The translations under genes and the position numbers were made by a program. A stretch of 64,000 nucleotides of DNA from assembly GCF_030295325.1 (NCBI RefSeq), contig NZ_AP027059.1, positions 1,302,001 to 1,366,000 of the forward strand. Direction: 5' to 3'. The stretch is from Haliovirga abyssi. Its GTDB lineage: Bacteria > Fusobacteriota > Fusobacteriia > Fusobacteriales > Haliovirgaceae. The stretch's first letter is position 1; every line of letters starts with the position of its first letter. Shown piece after piece: positions 8,135-16,554 of this stretch. The notes beneath the pieces are model-generated. The model ran no database searches. It had not been told where the DNA came from and saw nothing but the letters and a program-made list of their open reading frames with translations.

Positions 8135-8175
8135 ATATACTTTTAAAGTATATCACATCTTAAATATATTGTCAA
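8135..8175 (-). promoter_or_regulatory. promoter with overlapping dyad for the HMGL-Cache gene
   Basis: Minus strand: -35 TTGACA (8170-8175), 17 bp spacer, -10 TATACT (8147-8152). A dyad with 9 bp arms, ATATACTTT and AAAGTATAT around one central base (8135-8153), covers the -10 and start region, as an operator for a repressor would. Confidence 0.65.
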
Positions 8176-8192
8176 AACTATTAAAATTTTCT

Positions 8193-8229
8193 AAAAAAGC
8201 AATCAATATTTTTATATTGACTGCTTTTT
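8193..8229 (-). terminator. intrinsic terminator of the SPOR gene
   Basis: GCAGTCAATAT pairs with ATATTGATTGC (one mismatch), followed on the minus strand by a run of T. The SPOR stop codon lies inside the hairpin. Confidence 0.75.
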
Positions 8230-8580
8230 TTTTATATATACATCTATTTTATATTTATTTTTAATCTCTTCTGCAACAGCTTCCGCTTTTGAATACTCTT
8301 TATACTTAGGCGTAATCACTTTATATAATCCATTCTCAAAAATAACTCTTAATTTTATTTCTGGTATTTTCTCAATTAAATTCATACAACTTTCATAATG
8401 TTTATATACACCTAATTGAACAAAATAAACTGGTTCTTTCAAAACTTCTTTCTGTTGTTTTCTGCTTTCTAATTTTGTTTCTATTATTTTACTTTTCCCC
8501 GTATTATTTCCAAAAAATGAAAAAAAAATTCCTGCAAGGATAAATCCAACTCCAATTCCTAATACAAAAAATTTTCTCAC
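8212..8580 (-). CDS. membrane-anchored SPOR-domain protein
   Basis: 122 residues. An N-terminal transmembrane helix (FFVLGIGVGFILAGIFFSFFG) and a short basic linker precede a C-terminal SPOR-like fold of about 70 residues, beginning VYFVQLGVYKHYESCMNLIE and continuing LRVIFENGLYKVITPKY. SPOR domains bind denuded glycan at division septa, so a peptidoglycan or division role outside the cytoplasmic membrane is likely. The start is GTG at 8578-8580 behind GAGGTG. It lies 6 bases after the coiled-coil gene at 8587 and is co-transcribed with it. Confidence 0.82.
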   Translation of the reverse strand: MRKFFVLGIGVGFILAGIFFSFFGNNTGKSKIIETKLESRKQQKEVLKEPVYFVQLGVYKHYESCMNLIEKIPEIKLRVIFENGLYKVITPKYKEYSKAEAVAEEIKNKYKIDVYIKKKQSI

Positions 8581-8586
8581 CTATTT

Positions 8587-9144
8587 TCACCTCATCCTTT
8601 TTAACCCTAATACAAATTCAATTTCTCCCATACTTTTTCCCATTTTCTCTGCAATCTCATATATATCTAATCCTCTTTTATAATATTCTACTATTTCATC
8701 TTCATATCCTATTGTATTCCTAATCATTGGTTTTGTTTTTGGCTTTATTCTTAAAATTTTTTCTTCTGCATTTGATATATTTTTTAATTTTTCACTTAAA
8801 TTTACTTCCGCTTCTAGTAATCTTCTATATAAAATATCCATATCTGTTATTAATTTTGTAGACTTAACTATTTTTTCATCTAAATTTAAATTTAATTCTG
8901 ATATTGTCATTATTTTCTTATCTAAAGTATCTGTATTAAAATTAGCTGTTCTATTGAATTCCATTGTTAAATCTACTATTTGATTTTTTAAATCAAAAAA
9001 TTCTAGCTCTAGTTCCCCTTTATTTATATTATTTTTAGTAGAATGATTTTTAATAACTTTTTTCTTTTTATTTCCAGTCAAAAAAATTGCAAGCAAAGAA
9101 TATAAAGATATTACAATTCCTATTCCAATTAATATATTTGTCAT
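8587..9144 (-). CDS. membrane-anchored coiled-coil protein with C-terminal HTH-like end
   Basis: 185 residues: an N-terminal transmembrane helix (ILIGIGIVISLYSLLAIFL), a basic stop-transfer, a long heptad-rich coiled coil at about residues 45-135, and a C-terminal 40 residues (YEDEIVEYYKRGLDIYEIAE then KMGKSMGEIEFVLGLK) with the rhythm of a small helix-turn-helix. Proteins of this layout occur in Firmicutes and Fusobacteria without an assigned function. It is co-transcribed with the SPOR gene, suggesting an envelope or division role, which is inference. ATG after AAGAGGGGATTTTT. Confidence 0.75.
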   Translation of the reverse strand: MTNILIGIGIVISLYSLLAIFLTGNKKKKVIKNHSTKNNINKGELELEFFDLKNQIVDLTMEFNRTANFNTDTLDKKIMTISELNLNLDEKIVKSTKLITDMDILYRRLLEAEVNLSEKLKNISNAEEKILRIKPKTKPMIRNTIGYEDEIVEYYKRGLDIYEIAEKMGKSMGEIEFVLGLKRMR

Positions 9145-9254
9145 AAAAATCCCCTCTTTTATGTATACTTACATTTTTTTAATTCGAATGGCTTAAAATT
9201 AGTTCTCTATTTACTTAAAAAATCGCATATTTCAAAAAAAAACGGTGGAGCTTA

Positions 9255-9286
9255 TTTTCTGAATAAATTTATACTTTCCTAGTAAA
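9255..9286 (-). repeat. dispersed 32 bp intergenic repeat, copy 1
   Basis: Minus strand begins TTTACTAGGAAAGTATAAAT and continues TTATTCAGAAAA. The same sequence recurs at 12968-12999 (identical), 33148-33179 (nearly the same) and, inverted, 31188-31219 (two changes). This copy directly follows the T tail of the SRP RNA terminator and precedes the gene at 8587-9144. Confidence 0.85.
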
Positions 9287-9330
9287 TAAAAAGAGCCATA
9301 CACCGATATTTGCAGCATATCAATATACGG
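9287..9330 (-). terminator. intrinsic terminator of the SRP RNA transcript
   Basis: On the minus strand 9317-9330 (CCGTATATTGATAT) pairs with 9296-9309 (ATATCGGTGTATGG) over 14 positions using several G-U pairs, followed by CTCTTTTTATTT. Confidence 0.75.
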
Positions 9331-9344
9331 AAATTTGTTAAATA

Positions 9345-9563
9345 ACTCAAGTAAAGCTACCCCATAACACCCAGAAAATGCGGGTTAGTGCTGCTTCCTT
9401 CCAGACCTGACACGGTTCCCCGTGTTTCTGCCGTATAGGACTCTACTATCAACATTACTATAACAACTCCTGCTATACCAACATACTTCTCGTATCGGAC
9501 TTCACTCTCACTAAAGCGGGTTGTGAGTTACAGGGCACCGCTATCTCCCCAGCTAGTATGGCG
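9345..9563 (-). ncRNA. ffs: signal recognition particle RNA, large bacterial type
   Basis: The minus strand carries the diagnostic apical domain: ACACGGGGAACCGTGT, then CAGGTCTGGAAGGAAGCAGC, which binds Ffh. Upstream it has the Alu-like 5' domain GGTGCCCTGTAACTC...ACAACCCGC typical of large Gram-positive-type SRP RNAs, so it is not the short 4.5S form. The RNA guides Ffh-bound nascent chains to FtsY for co-translational membrane targeting. The 5' end is set about 7 bases after the -10 box at 9570; the 3' end is approximate. It has its own consensus promoter and terminator. Confidence 0.93.
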
Positions 9564-9569
9564 AATATT

Positions 9570-9598
9570 ATTATAACATTGATATTCATATTTGTCAA
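9570..9598 (-). promoter_or_regulatory. consensus promoter of the SRP RNA
   Basis: Minus strand: perfect -35 TTGACA (9593-9598), 17 bp spacer, perfect -10 TATAAT (9570-9575), as expected for an abundant stable RNA. Confidence 0.9.
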
Positions 9599-9599
9599 C

Positions 9600-9820
9600 T
9601 AGTTGTATTCACTTTTTTCTCGCTTTTTAAGAGTTCTTATTATCTTTTATCTATAACTTTTTTTATTTTATAAAACTATATTATAAAAATCTAAATATAT
9701 AATACTCAAAGAACACTTAAAAAAATTTATTTCATATTTTATTATAAAAGCACTTTAAATTATTGCACATTTTATAATAAAATATAAAGATTTAAGCTAT
9801 CCTCACTATATAAGTTATGA
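9600..9820. other. AT-rich intergenic stretch with nothing recognised
   Basis: Between the SRP promoter and the hpf terminator I see only A/T-rich sequence, with short runs such as TTTATTATAAAAG and TTTTATAATAAAAT but no convincing gene, hairpin or promoter pair. Confidence 0.55.
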
Positions 9821-9823
9821 AAA

Positions 9824-9846
9824 GGACAGGCTAAAAAGCCTGTCCT
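9824..9846 (-). terminator. intrinsic terminator of hpf
   Basis: GGACAGGC and GCCTGTCC form a G+C-rich stem with an AT loop; the minus-strand tail is TTTTCAT. The plus strand also has a T run, so it could act both ways. Confidence 0.85.
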
Positions 9847-9852
9847 TCTTTT

Positions 9853-10398
9853 TTATTTCCCCCATGAAGGTTCTATATGTCCATATGTTTCATCTTTTCT
9901 TTTATATACTACATTTAGCTCTTCAGTTTCATGATTCATAAATGCATAAAAATCTTGGTTTAAGCTGTTCATTTGTAAAATTGCTTCTTCAATACTCATT
10001 GGTTTTGGTGAAATTAATCTACTTTTAATTATCATTTTGTCATCTTCTTTAGGTTCTAATTTACTAAAAATTTCTTTTATATTTTCTTGATGATGTTGTC
10101 TATTTTTTAGTTTTTCTTTATATTTTTTTATTTGAACCTCTAAAACATCTACAACTTCATCAATTGCAGCATATAAAATTTTATCACTTGATACAGCTTT
10201 TATTTTTGTACCATTAGCAAATAATAATACATCAGCAATATGTTTATCTCCTTCTGTTTTACTGTGTTCCACTGACAAAGTGATATCAATTTCTAAAATG
10301 TTTTCAAAATACTTTTTTATTCCTCCTATTTTTTTCTCTGCATAGTTTCTTATTGCATCTGTGATTTCTAAATGTCTACCACTTATGATAATTCTCAT
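9853..10398 (-). CDS. hpf: ribosome hibernation promoting factor, long form
   Basis: 181 residues. The N-terminal ~100 residues form the YfiA/HPF fold (RIIISGRHLEITDAIRNYAE and VSSDKILYAAIDEVVDVLEV) that binds the 30S decoding site. The C-terminal ~55 residues, KPMSIEEAILQMNSLNQDFY to GHIEPSWGK, form the dimerisation domain that lets long HPF make 100S ribosomes without RMF. I start at ATG 10396-10398 behind GGAAGGAGT, not at the GTG three codons earlier, which would sit on the ribosome site. It is monocistronic by the terminator downstream and a 230-base gap upstream. Confidence 0.95.
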   Translation of the reverse strand: MRIIISGRHLEITDAIRNYAEKKIGGIKKYFENILEIDITLSVEHSKTEGDKHIADVLLFANGTKIKAVSSDKILYAAIDEVVDVLEVQIKKYKEKLKNRQHHQENIKEIFSKLEPKEDDKMIIKSRLISPKPMSIEEAILQMNSLNQDFYAFMNHETEELNVVYKRKDETYGHIEPSWGK

Positions 10399-10616
10399 AA
10401 GTATCACTCCTTCCGTTTTTTAGTTTTAGATCTGCTATAATATCGTTCTAATTATATTATACTCATTTTTTTTTTATTTCCTCTTTTTTTTTTTATTTTT
10501 GATAACTTTTTTATCTTTTTTTTCGCACTACCTTCCTACCTCAATATATTTTTTGAAACTAAATTGCTTATATATTACTATAATATGAATTTAAACTTTT
10601 TTTTGATAAAATGGGG

Positions 10617-10656
10617 CTCCGGTTTGCCTATTAATTAGGCACCTCCTTTTCCGGAG
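10617..10656. other. nested hairpin overlapping the 3' end of the RsbW-like gene
   Basis: Outer arms CTCCGG/CCGGAG enclose inner arms GCCTA/TAGGC. On the minus strand the structure contains the last codons and stop of the gene and an AAGGAGG motif in the outer loop, but no start codon follows. There is no U tract on the minus strand, while eight T follow nearby on the plus strand. The role is unclear: it may be a weak terminator or an mRNA stability element. Confidence 0.5.
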
Positions 10657-11089
10657 TTCCTCTTTTTTTTATAACTTTATACATTTTTATTTCAATTTCA
10701 TCTTTTGAATTATCATATTCTACTCTATCCATTATTTTATGTATTAAAAAGATCCCTCTACCATTATCTCCCAACTCTTCAACTTGTTCTGGATTTTTTA
10801 AAACCGCATGTTCATCCACTGTTTTTTGATTAACTCCATTTCCATTATATCTTATAATCAACATTACATCTTTTTCTGAGAGTTTAATTTCAAATTGAAT
10901 TTTTTTATTTTTATCAAATTCAACCCCGTATTTCATTGCATTTGCAAGTGCCTCTCCTATAACTAATTCAATATAATATATTGTTTCAAAATCATAATTA
11001 TATTTTTCTGATAATTTTCTAAATTCATACCTCATTTTTTGTATCTCTTCTAAGTTTGAATTCAAATAAAAAATATTTTCACAATACAT
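10631..11089 (-). CDS. RsbW-like ATP-binding protein (anti-sigma-type kinase fold)
   Basis: 152 residues of the GHKL ATPase fold as in RsbW/SpoIIAB. The N box is YYIELVIGEALANAMKYG, the G1 region IRYNGNGVN is degenerate (D replaced by N), and the G2 box ELGDNGRGIFLIHKIMD is well kept. Such proteins bind a sigma factor or phosphorylate an STAS anti-anti-sigma partner, but no sigma factor or STAS gene is adjacent. It sits 1 base after the lolD-like gene in the same operon, so co-expression with lipoprotein export is implied. ATG behind AGGAGGTTAGT. Confidence 0.82.
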   Translation of the reverse strand: MYCENIFYLNSNLEEIQKMRYEFRKLSEKYNYDFETIYYIELVIGEALANAMKYGVEFDKNKKIQFEIKLSEKDVMLIIRYNGNGVNQKTVDEHAVLKNPEQVEELGDNGRGIFLIHKIMDRVEYDNSKDEIEIKMYKVIKKRGTPEKEVPN

Positions 11090-11090
11090 A

Positions 11091-11777
11091 CTAACCTCCT
11101 AATTGAAGCTTTCCTTTTTTTAATATATACTTTTTATTAGTTATATCTCCCAATTCTCGGCTATGAGTTACAACTACTATTGTTTGTTTTTTTTCAATAT
11201 TAATTTTTTTTAGTAATTGGTATATATGTTCGCTTGTTTCATCATCCAAATTTCCTGTAGGTTCATCTGCCAAAATCAATGCTGGTTCATTTATTAACGA
11301 TCTAGCTATTGCAACTCTTTGTTTTTCCCCGCCAGAAAGCTCTGATGATTTATGATTTAATCTATGTCCCATATCTACATCTATTAATAATTTCTTTGCC
11401 TCTGCCTCTACCTCTTCTTTAGATTTTTTTTTATTTATTAATGCTGGCAACATTACATTTTCTAATGCAGTAAATTCTGGTAGCAAATAATGAAATTGGA
11501 ATATAAATCCTAACATTTTATTTCTTATTTCATCTCTATTTTTTTCTGTAAAATTGTTTATAATTTCTTTTCTATAATATACATTCCCTTCTGTTGGAAC
11601 ATCTAAGATTCCAATTATATTCAACAATGTACTTTTTCCAGAGCCTGATTTTCCCATTATTGATATAAAATCACCTTCTTCTACAGTTAGATTTAAATCA
11701 TGTAAAACACCTACAGTAAATTTTTTATCTTTATATTCTTTCTTTATATTTTCTAATTTTAAAATTGAGTTACTCAT
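11091..11777 (-). CDS. lolD: LolD-like ABC transporter ATPase
   Basis: 228 residues of the LolD/MacB ATPase family. Walker A is GKSGSGKSTLLN, the Q loop FIFQFHYLLPEF, the signature SELSGGEKQRVAIARSL, and Walker B LILADEPTGNLDDETS followed by the switch VVVTHSREL. It overlaps the permease gene by 8 bases, so the two form one transporter. The pair probably extracts lipoproteins from the inner membrane for outer-membrane transfer, but MacB-like or FtsEX-like roles cannot be excluded by sequence alone. Confidence 0.88.
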   Translation of the reverse strand: MSNSILKLENIKKEYKDKKFTVGVLHDLNLTVEEGDFISIMGKSGSGKSTLLNIIGILDVPTEGNVYYRKEIINNFTEKNRDEIRNKMLGFIFQFHYLLPEFTALENVMLPALINKKKSKEEVEAEAKKLLIDVDMGHRLNHKSSELSGGEKQRVAIARSLINEPALILADEPTGNLDDETSEHIYQLLKKINIEKKQTIVVVTHSRELGDITNKKYILKKGKLQLGG

Positions 11778-12936
11778 ATTTTAATGCCTCCACTGGTTTT
11801 AAATTTGCTGCTTTATATGCTGGAAAAATACTTGAGATCAATACAATTATAAATGTAGCTCCTGAAACAACAGCAAACTCTCTCCAAGATATATTAACTG
11901 GTAATTTATCTATATAATATATCTGAGATAAAAAAGATATTGAGTATGTTTTTAAAATATATAATATTATCCCAGAAATTACTATCCCTAAAATTATACC
12001 AACTACTCCTAAAATCAACCCTTCTAGTAAGAATATTTTCATAATATTGTCTTTACTATACCCAATTGCTCTTAATACCCCAATATCTTTAGTTTTTTCT
12101 CTTACCAATGTATTTAATATTACACCCACTACAAATCCTGATATTATTATTATCAAAGATAATACAAGTATCATAACCATCTTTTCTAATGATAAAGCTC
12201 TTAATAAATTTCTATTTTTTTCTGACCATGTTCTATATGCTAATCCCGTTTTATTAAATATTTCTTCTCCTATTTTTTTTGCAGCATATATATTTTTTAT
12301 TTTCACCTCTAACGAAGTTGTTGTATCTCCAGAATCTGATAAAATTTGTACTGTCCTAAGAGGTATTATTACTAAAGAGGTATCAAAATCATAAAATCCA
12401 GATTGAAAAACTCCAACTATTGTTAAATTCAACTCTTTATTTTCTGAAGAAATAATTTTTACCTTATCTCCTAGTTTTGCTCCTAATGCATTAAAAAGTT
12501 CTTTCCCTACTATTATACTTGATAATTTATCAAACTTCAAGTGACCTTTTATTATTTTTTTATCAAAGTGAAGATTTTTTATAGCATCTTCTTCTGATAT
12601 ACCCTTTATGCTAATTCCAGAAACATAATTTCCAGAAACATCCTCATATTTTATTATCCCTTGTGTATCATATACTGCAGCTACACTTTTTACACCTTTT
12701 ATAGAACTAATTTTTTTCTCCATCTCTGTATAATCTGATATAGAACTTTCTGAATTTGTAAGAGTTATATGAGCTGTCATAGATAATATATTTTTTATCA
12801 TATTTTCATCAAGTCCACTGGCAATTCCAAGAGACACAAGTAAAACTATCATTCCTATTGCAATTCCTATTACAGAAATTATACTTTGCTTTTTTCTCTC
12901 TTTTATATGTTTTGTAGCTATAAATAATTCTACCAT
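11770..12936 (-). CDS. LolC/LolE-family ABC transporter permease
   Basis: 388 residues with four transmembrane segments in the FtsX/LolE arrangement: TM1 at about residues 17-38 (IISVIGIAIGMIVLLVSLGI), a ~200-residue periplasmic MacB-like domain, then three C-terminal TMs beginning MVMILVLSLIIIISGFVVGV. LREKTKDIGVLRAIGYSKDN after TM2 is the conserved coupling loop. Only one permease gene is present, so the transporter would be a homodimer, like LolF-type systems. It begins the operon with lolD and the RsbW-like gene. The 32 bp repeat at 12968-12999 lies just upstream of the ATG. Confidence 0.87.
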   Translation of the reverse strand: MVELFIATKHIKERKKQSIISVIGIAIGMIVLLVSLGIASGLDENMIKNILSMTAHITLTNSESSISDYTEMEKKISSIKGVKSVAAVYDTQGIIKYEDVSGNYVSGISIKGISEEDAIKNLHFDKKIIKGHLKFDKLSSIIVGKELFNALGAKLGDKVKIISSENKELNLTIVGVFQSGFYDFDTSLVIIPLRTVQILSDSGDTTTSLEVKIKNIYAAKKIGEEIFNKTGLAYRTWSEKNRNLLRALSLEKMVMILVLSLIIIISGFVVGVILNTLVREKTKDIGVLRAIGYSKDNIMKIFLLEGLILGVVGIILGIVISGIILYILKTYSISFLSQIYYIDKLPVNISWREFAVVSGATFIIVLISSIFPAYKAANLKPVEALKYE

Positions 12937-12967
12937 ATATCCTCCTTTTATTTCTAATTTTTAAAGA

Positions 12968-12999
12968 TTTTCTGAATAAATTTATACTTTCCTAGTAAA
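12968..12999 (-). repeat. dispersed 32 bp intergenic repeat, copy 2
   Basis: Identical over 32 bases to the copy at 9255-9286. It lies between the lysS terminator and the lolE-like gene, in the same orientation relative to transcription as copy 1. Confidence 0.88.
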
Positions 13000-13012
13000 A
13001 AATAAAAAACAA

Positions 13013-13035
13013 AAGGCAAGCATAAAACTTGCCTA
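13013..13035 (-). terminator. intrinsic terminator of lysS
   Basis: GGCAAG/CTTGCC stem (extended by A-T pairs) with a 7-base loop, 6 bases after the lysS stop. The minus-strand tail is TTTTGTTTTTTATTTTTT. Confidence 0.85.
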
Positions 13036-13040
13036 ATCTC

Positions 13041-14510
13041 TTATTTTTTTCTCATATGTGGGAAAAATATTACATCTCTTATAGAAGAAGCATTAGTAAG
13101 CAACATAACTAATCTATCTATCCCTATCCCAAGTCCACCTGTTGGAGGCATTCCATATTCTAAAGCTTGCACAAAATCATCATCCATCATATGGGCTTCA
13201 TCATCTCCGCCTTCTCTTTCAGATAATTGTGCCATAAATCTCTTTTTTTGTTCTATAGGATCATTTAACTCTGAATAAGCATTTCCTATTTCTCTTCCAT
13301 ACATAAATAATTCAAATCTATCTACAAACTCATCACTATCTTTTTTACTTTTAGATAAAGGTGATAACTCTTTTGGATATTCTGTTATAAATGTAGGCTG
13401 AATCAATTTTTTCTCTACTCTTTCTTCAAAAATTTCATTTAATATTTTAAAATATGACATCTTTTCTTCTATTTCTATTCCCAATTCTTCAGCCGCTTTT
13501 TTTGCTTCTTCTTGAGTTTTTATAACATTAAAATCAACGCCTGTATATTCCTTTACTGCATCTATCATTGTAATTCTTTTCCAAGCTTTTCCAAAATTTA
13601 TTTCAACACCTTCATACTCTATAGATTCTTTTCCAAACATATCTTTCACTAAATTAGATACCATTTCTTCTGTCAAATTCATCATATCATTATAGTCAGC
13701 ATACGCTTGATAAAGTTCCATCATTGTAAATTCTGGATTGTGTCTTGTAGACATTCCTTCATTTCTAAAATTTCTATTTATTTCAAAAACTCTTTCATAT
13801 CCACCAACTACTAATCTTTTTAAATATAACTCTGGAGCTATTCTTAAATATAGTTCCATATCCAATGTATTATGATATGTTATAAATGGTTTTGCAGTTG
13901 CTCCACCTGCCACTGGATGTAACATTGGAGTTTCAACTTCTAAAAAGTTTCTTTTTTCTAAATATTTTCTAATATAATTTATTACTTTACTTCTAACTAA
14001 AAATGTTTCTTTTACTTCTCTATTCATTATTAAATCTACATATCTTTGTCTGTATCTTGTTTCTACATCTGTTAATCCATGAAATTTTTCAGGCAAAGGC
14101 CTCATGTTCTTTGAAAGCAATTCAAAATTTTGTATACGAATTGTTATCTCTCCTGTATGAGTTTTAAATAATATACCTTCAATACCTATAAAATCTCCAA
14201 CAGCCATTTTTTTATAAATTTCGTAAGCATCTTCTCCTACTTCATCTTTTCTTATATAATATTGAATTTTACCTGTTGTATCTTCTACATGTCCAAAACT
14301 TGCTTTTCCTTGTCTTCTATACGCCATTATTCTTCCTGCTGTTTTTACAACAACTTCTTTTTCTTCTTCAAACATATCCATAATATCTATTATATTATTT
14401 TTTTTATCATACTTTCTACCATATGGCTCTAACCCCATCTCTTCTAACTCTTTTATTCTTTGCAATTTTAATTTCATAACTTGATTTAATTCTTTTCCTT
14501 GATTTGGCAT
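13041..14510 (-). CDS. lysS: lysyl-tRNA synthetase, class II
   Basis: 489 residues, usual length. An N-terminal OB-fold anticodon-binding domain (about residues 55-150, including [20 protein letters not shown]) precedes the class II catalytic core. Motif 2 is [20 protein letters not shown] and motif 3 is [14 protein letters not shown]. It charges tRNA-Lys. ATG after CAGAAAGGAGAA. It lies 3 bases after the TPR-protein gene, so it is translated from the same mRNA as the upstream small genes. Confidence 0.97.
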   Translation of the reverse strand: MPNQGKELNQVMKLKLQRIKELEEMGLEPYGRKYDKKNNIIDIMDMFEEEKEVVVKTAGRIMAYRRQGKASFGHVEDTTGKIQYYIRKDEVGEDAYEIYKKMAVGDFIGIEGILFKTHTGEITIRIQNFELLSKNMRPLPEKFHGLTDVETRYRQRYVDLIMNREVKETFLVRSKVINYIRKYLEKRNFLEVETPMLHPVAGGATAKPFITYHNTLDMELYLRIAPELYLKRLVVGGYERVFEINRNFRNEGMSTRHNPEFTMMELYQAYADYNDMMNLTEEMVSNLVKDMFGKESIEYEGVEINFGKAWKRITMIDAVKEYTGVDFNVIKTQEEAKKAAEELGIEIEEKMSYFKILNEIFEERVEKKLIQPTFITEYPKELSPLSKSKKDSDEFVDRFELFMYGREIGNAYSELNDPIEQKKRFMAQLSEREGGDDEAHMMDDDFVQALEYGMPPTGGLGIGIDRLVMLLTNASSIRDVIFFPHMRKK

Positions 14511-14513
14511 TGC

Positions 14514-15857
14514 TTAATTCTCCTTTCTGTTGCTAAATTTTATTTTATAAATATTTGCTTTTACTTCCCATATTGTATTTGGAAATAAGTTTATTAATTT
14601 ATCAAATTCACTTATACTTTTCTCATAATTTCCCTCTTCATAATATATAACAGCTATATTATATAATTCTTCTGGAGCTTTTATTTCCCCTTTTAAAATT
14701 ATATTTTTATTAAAATATTTTAAACTTGCCACATAATCTTTCTTCAAAAAATTTAATTGCCCTAAATCAAAGTATATTTTTTTTAATAACTCTTCTTTTG
14801 GAACTTCTAACAAAATCTTATTATAATAAATTTTGGCTAATGATAAATTATATTTTTTTAATGATTTTTTCGCTTTTTTATAATACTCTTTTAATTTTAT
14901 ATCTTTTTTATAATTATCAATTTCAGACAAAATATCCTTTTTTTCATCATCAGGAATATTCTCTATTATATTTTTAATTTTATTTATTTCTCCATTTTTC
15001 AAATAAATATTAGATAACTTATACAAATTAGATTTTTTATAATAAACTATAGATTTTTTTTCATCTATAGTTAAATAATAATCTCCTAAAATCTCCGCAA
15101 TAGATTTATCTAAAAAAATATTATAATAACCTTCTAATATTTCTATCCCCTTTTTTTTATCTATATTATTATTCAAATAATATAGTCCTAATTCTTTTTT
15201 ATATCTTTCATCAAAAAATATTAATTTTTTTAATGAATATCCCTCAATATTAATATCACCTATTTTAAGACTGCTGTTATATAAATTTTTTAAAAAATAA
15301 TACTCATCTTCATAGCTTAATTTAAAATTCTCTAAAATAAACAAGCTATATTTTTCCAAAATATTATATTCTTCTTTTTCATTTGATAATTTCACTATAT
15401 CTTCTGCTTCTTTTTTTAAATTAATATTATTTGGAAAATTATTTTTTGTTTTTTCAAATATCTTAATTGTTAAATTTAGTTTTTTTTCTTTATATCCATT
15501 TTCAAATTCTTCCAACAAATTTTTTTCATCATAAACTGGGTTAGCTACAACTGTTTTAATCTTATAGTTATTCAAATCATCATTACTTTTTATCTTATAT
15601 TCCCCTGCAATATCCAAATTTATATTTAATTTGGTTTTTTTTAAATTAAATTGCAAATTTGAAAAAATCGGTTTTTTTATTAAAGACCAATCTCTTTCTT
15701 CATTATTTTGATTATGTATAATCAATCTATCTCCAACAGTTATAGGGTTTTCTATTATTATATCATCTGCTACATTTTTTTTCTCTTCTGAAAATGAAAT
15801 CGAATATATTAATAACATAAATATGATAAATAATCTTATTCTTTTTATTTTATTCAT
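14514..15857 (-). CDS. exported TPR-like repeat protein
   Basis: 447 residues. A signal peptide (about residues 1-23, LFIIFMLLIYSISFSEE) predicts export to the periplasm. The rest is very Lys/Asn/Ile-rich and mostly helical; the C-terminal 120 residues contain recognisable TPR units, for example LAKIYYNKILLEVPKEELLK, FDLGQLNFLKKDYVASLKYF and IAVIYYEEGNYEKSISEFDK. TPR proteins scaffold envelope complexes. I cannot assign a partner. It is co-transcribed with lysS and two small genes upstream. Confidence 0.75.
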   Translation of the reverse strand: MNKIKRIRLFIIFMLLIYSISFSEEKKNVADDIIIENPITVGDRLIIHNQNNEERDWSLIKKPIFSNLQFNLKKTKLNINLDIAGEYKIKSNDDLNNYKIKTVVANPVYDEKNLLEEFENGYKEKKLNLTIKIFEKTKNNFPNNINLKKEAEDIVKLSNEKEEYNILEKYSLFILENFKLSYEDEYYFLKNLYNSSLKIGDINIEGYSLKKLIFFDERYKKELGLYYLNNNIDKKKGIEILEGYYNIFLDKSIAEILGDYYLTIDEKKSIVYYKKSNLYKLSNIYLKNGEINKIKNIIENIPDDEKKDILSEIDNYKKDIKLKEYYKKAKKSLKKYNLSLAKIYYNKILLEVPKEELLKKIYFDLGQLNFLKKDYVASLKYFNKNIILKGEIKAPEELYNIAVIYYEEGNYEKSISEFDKLINLFPNTIWEVKANIYKIKFSNRKEN

Positions 15858-15865
15858 ATTACCAC

Positions 15866-16033
15866 CTATCTTGGCTCTATTATATAGTTGCCATCATTTT
15901 TTTTGCTTTTTTCAAATTCTTCTTTAAAAATTTTATTTCCAATTTGTTTTGCTACATACATATTGTCTGCAAATATTTCTATCTCTTTATAAAATATATT
16001 CATTGGTATATATATTTTTACAACATATTTCAT
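15866..16033 (-). CDS. small hypothetical protein (55 aa)
   Basis: Found by reading the minus strand: ATG at 16031-16033, stop at 15866-15868, behind AAAAGAGGTGAACTA. The product starts MKYVVKIYIPMNIFYKEIEI and ends NDGNYIIEPR; it is basic, with no membrane segment and no recognised family. Its start codon overlaps the upstream gene's stop (TAATG) and it ends 8 bases before the TPR gene, so translation is coupled along this operon. The good ribosome site and tight packing support it as real. Confidence 0.7.
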   Translation of the reverse strand: MKYVVKIYIPMNIFYKEIEIFADNMYVAKQIGNKIFKEEFEKSKKNDGNYIIEPR

Positions 16034-16401
16034 TAGTTCACCTCTTTTATCAATACTTTTATTTTGTTTATTAAATTTTCATTTTCATAAATGTGATATT
16101 CAAATTCTAACATTTCATCTTGAATTAAAATATCTTTTGTTTCTAATAAAAACTCTTTATTTAAATAATCTGTCTTATATAAAAATTTTGTTTTCTTATT
16201 TTTTTCAATTAATTGATTACTATTAATTTTACCTTTCCTTTTAATTTGGATTTTTTTATTTTTTATTACATAAATAATATTACTTCCAAATTCATCTTTA
16301 TATTCATATTTTATCCCTTTATCAAACTTCTGTTTTTTTGTATCAAAAACTTTATCAAAATTATTCCCATCTCCATCAAAGGTCTTTATTCTTAATTCCA
16401 T
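16033..16401 (-). CDS. hypothetical protein (122 aa)
   Basis: A basic, beta-rich protein starting MELRIKTFDGDGNNFDKVFD, with no signal peptide, membrane helix or recognised domain. I start at ATG 16399-16401, with GAGGTG just upstream; the in-frame TTG four codons earlier would overlap that site. It is the first gene of the small-gene/TPR/lysS run, directly after the tRNA-Arg terminator. No function can be assigned. Confidence 0.65.
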   Translation of the reverse strand: MELRIKTFDGDGNNFDKVFDTKKQKFDKGIKYEYKDEFGSNIIYVIKNKKIQIKRKGKINSNQLIEKNKKTKFLYKTDYLNKEFLLETKDILIQDEMLEFEYHIYENENLINKIKVLIKEVN

Positions 16402-16415
16402 TCTACACCTCAAAT

Positions 16416-16440
16416 TAAAAAATAACAGGCGTTAGCCTGT
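16416..16440 (-). terminator. intrinsic terminator after tRNA-Arg
   Basis: ACAGGC/GCCTGT hairpin 6 bases after the tRNA CCA end, followed on the minus strand by TTATTTTTTAA. Confidence 0.82.
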
Positions 16441-16445
16441 GTAAT

Positions 16446-16521
16446 TGGTGCGCTTGAGAGGATTTGAACCTCCGGCTAACGGTTTAGGAAACCGCTGCTC
16501 TATCCCCTGAGCTACAAGCGC
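16446..16521 (-). tRNA. tRNA-Arg (anticodon CCT)
   Basis: A complete 76-base cloverleaf on the minus strand with encoded CCA: acceptor GCGCTTG/CAAGCGC, D arm AGCTCAGGGGATAGAGCA, anticodon loop TTCCTAA within GCGGT/ACCGT, T arm GGAGGTTCAAATCCTCT. It reads the rare AGG arginine codon. It lies 33 bases after the acidic-protein gene and may be processed from the mutL-rlmH transcript. Confidence 0.95.
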
Positions 16522-16554
16522 GTTCTATTAAAAAAATCTGATTCTCTATATTAT

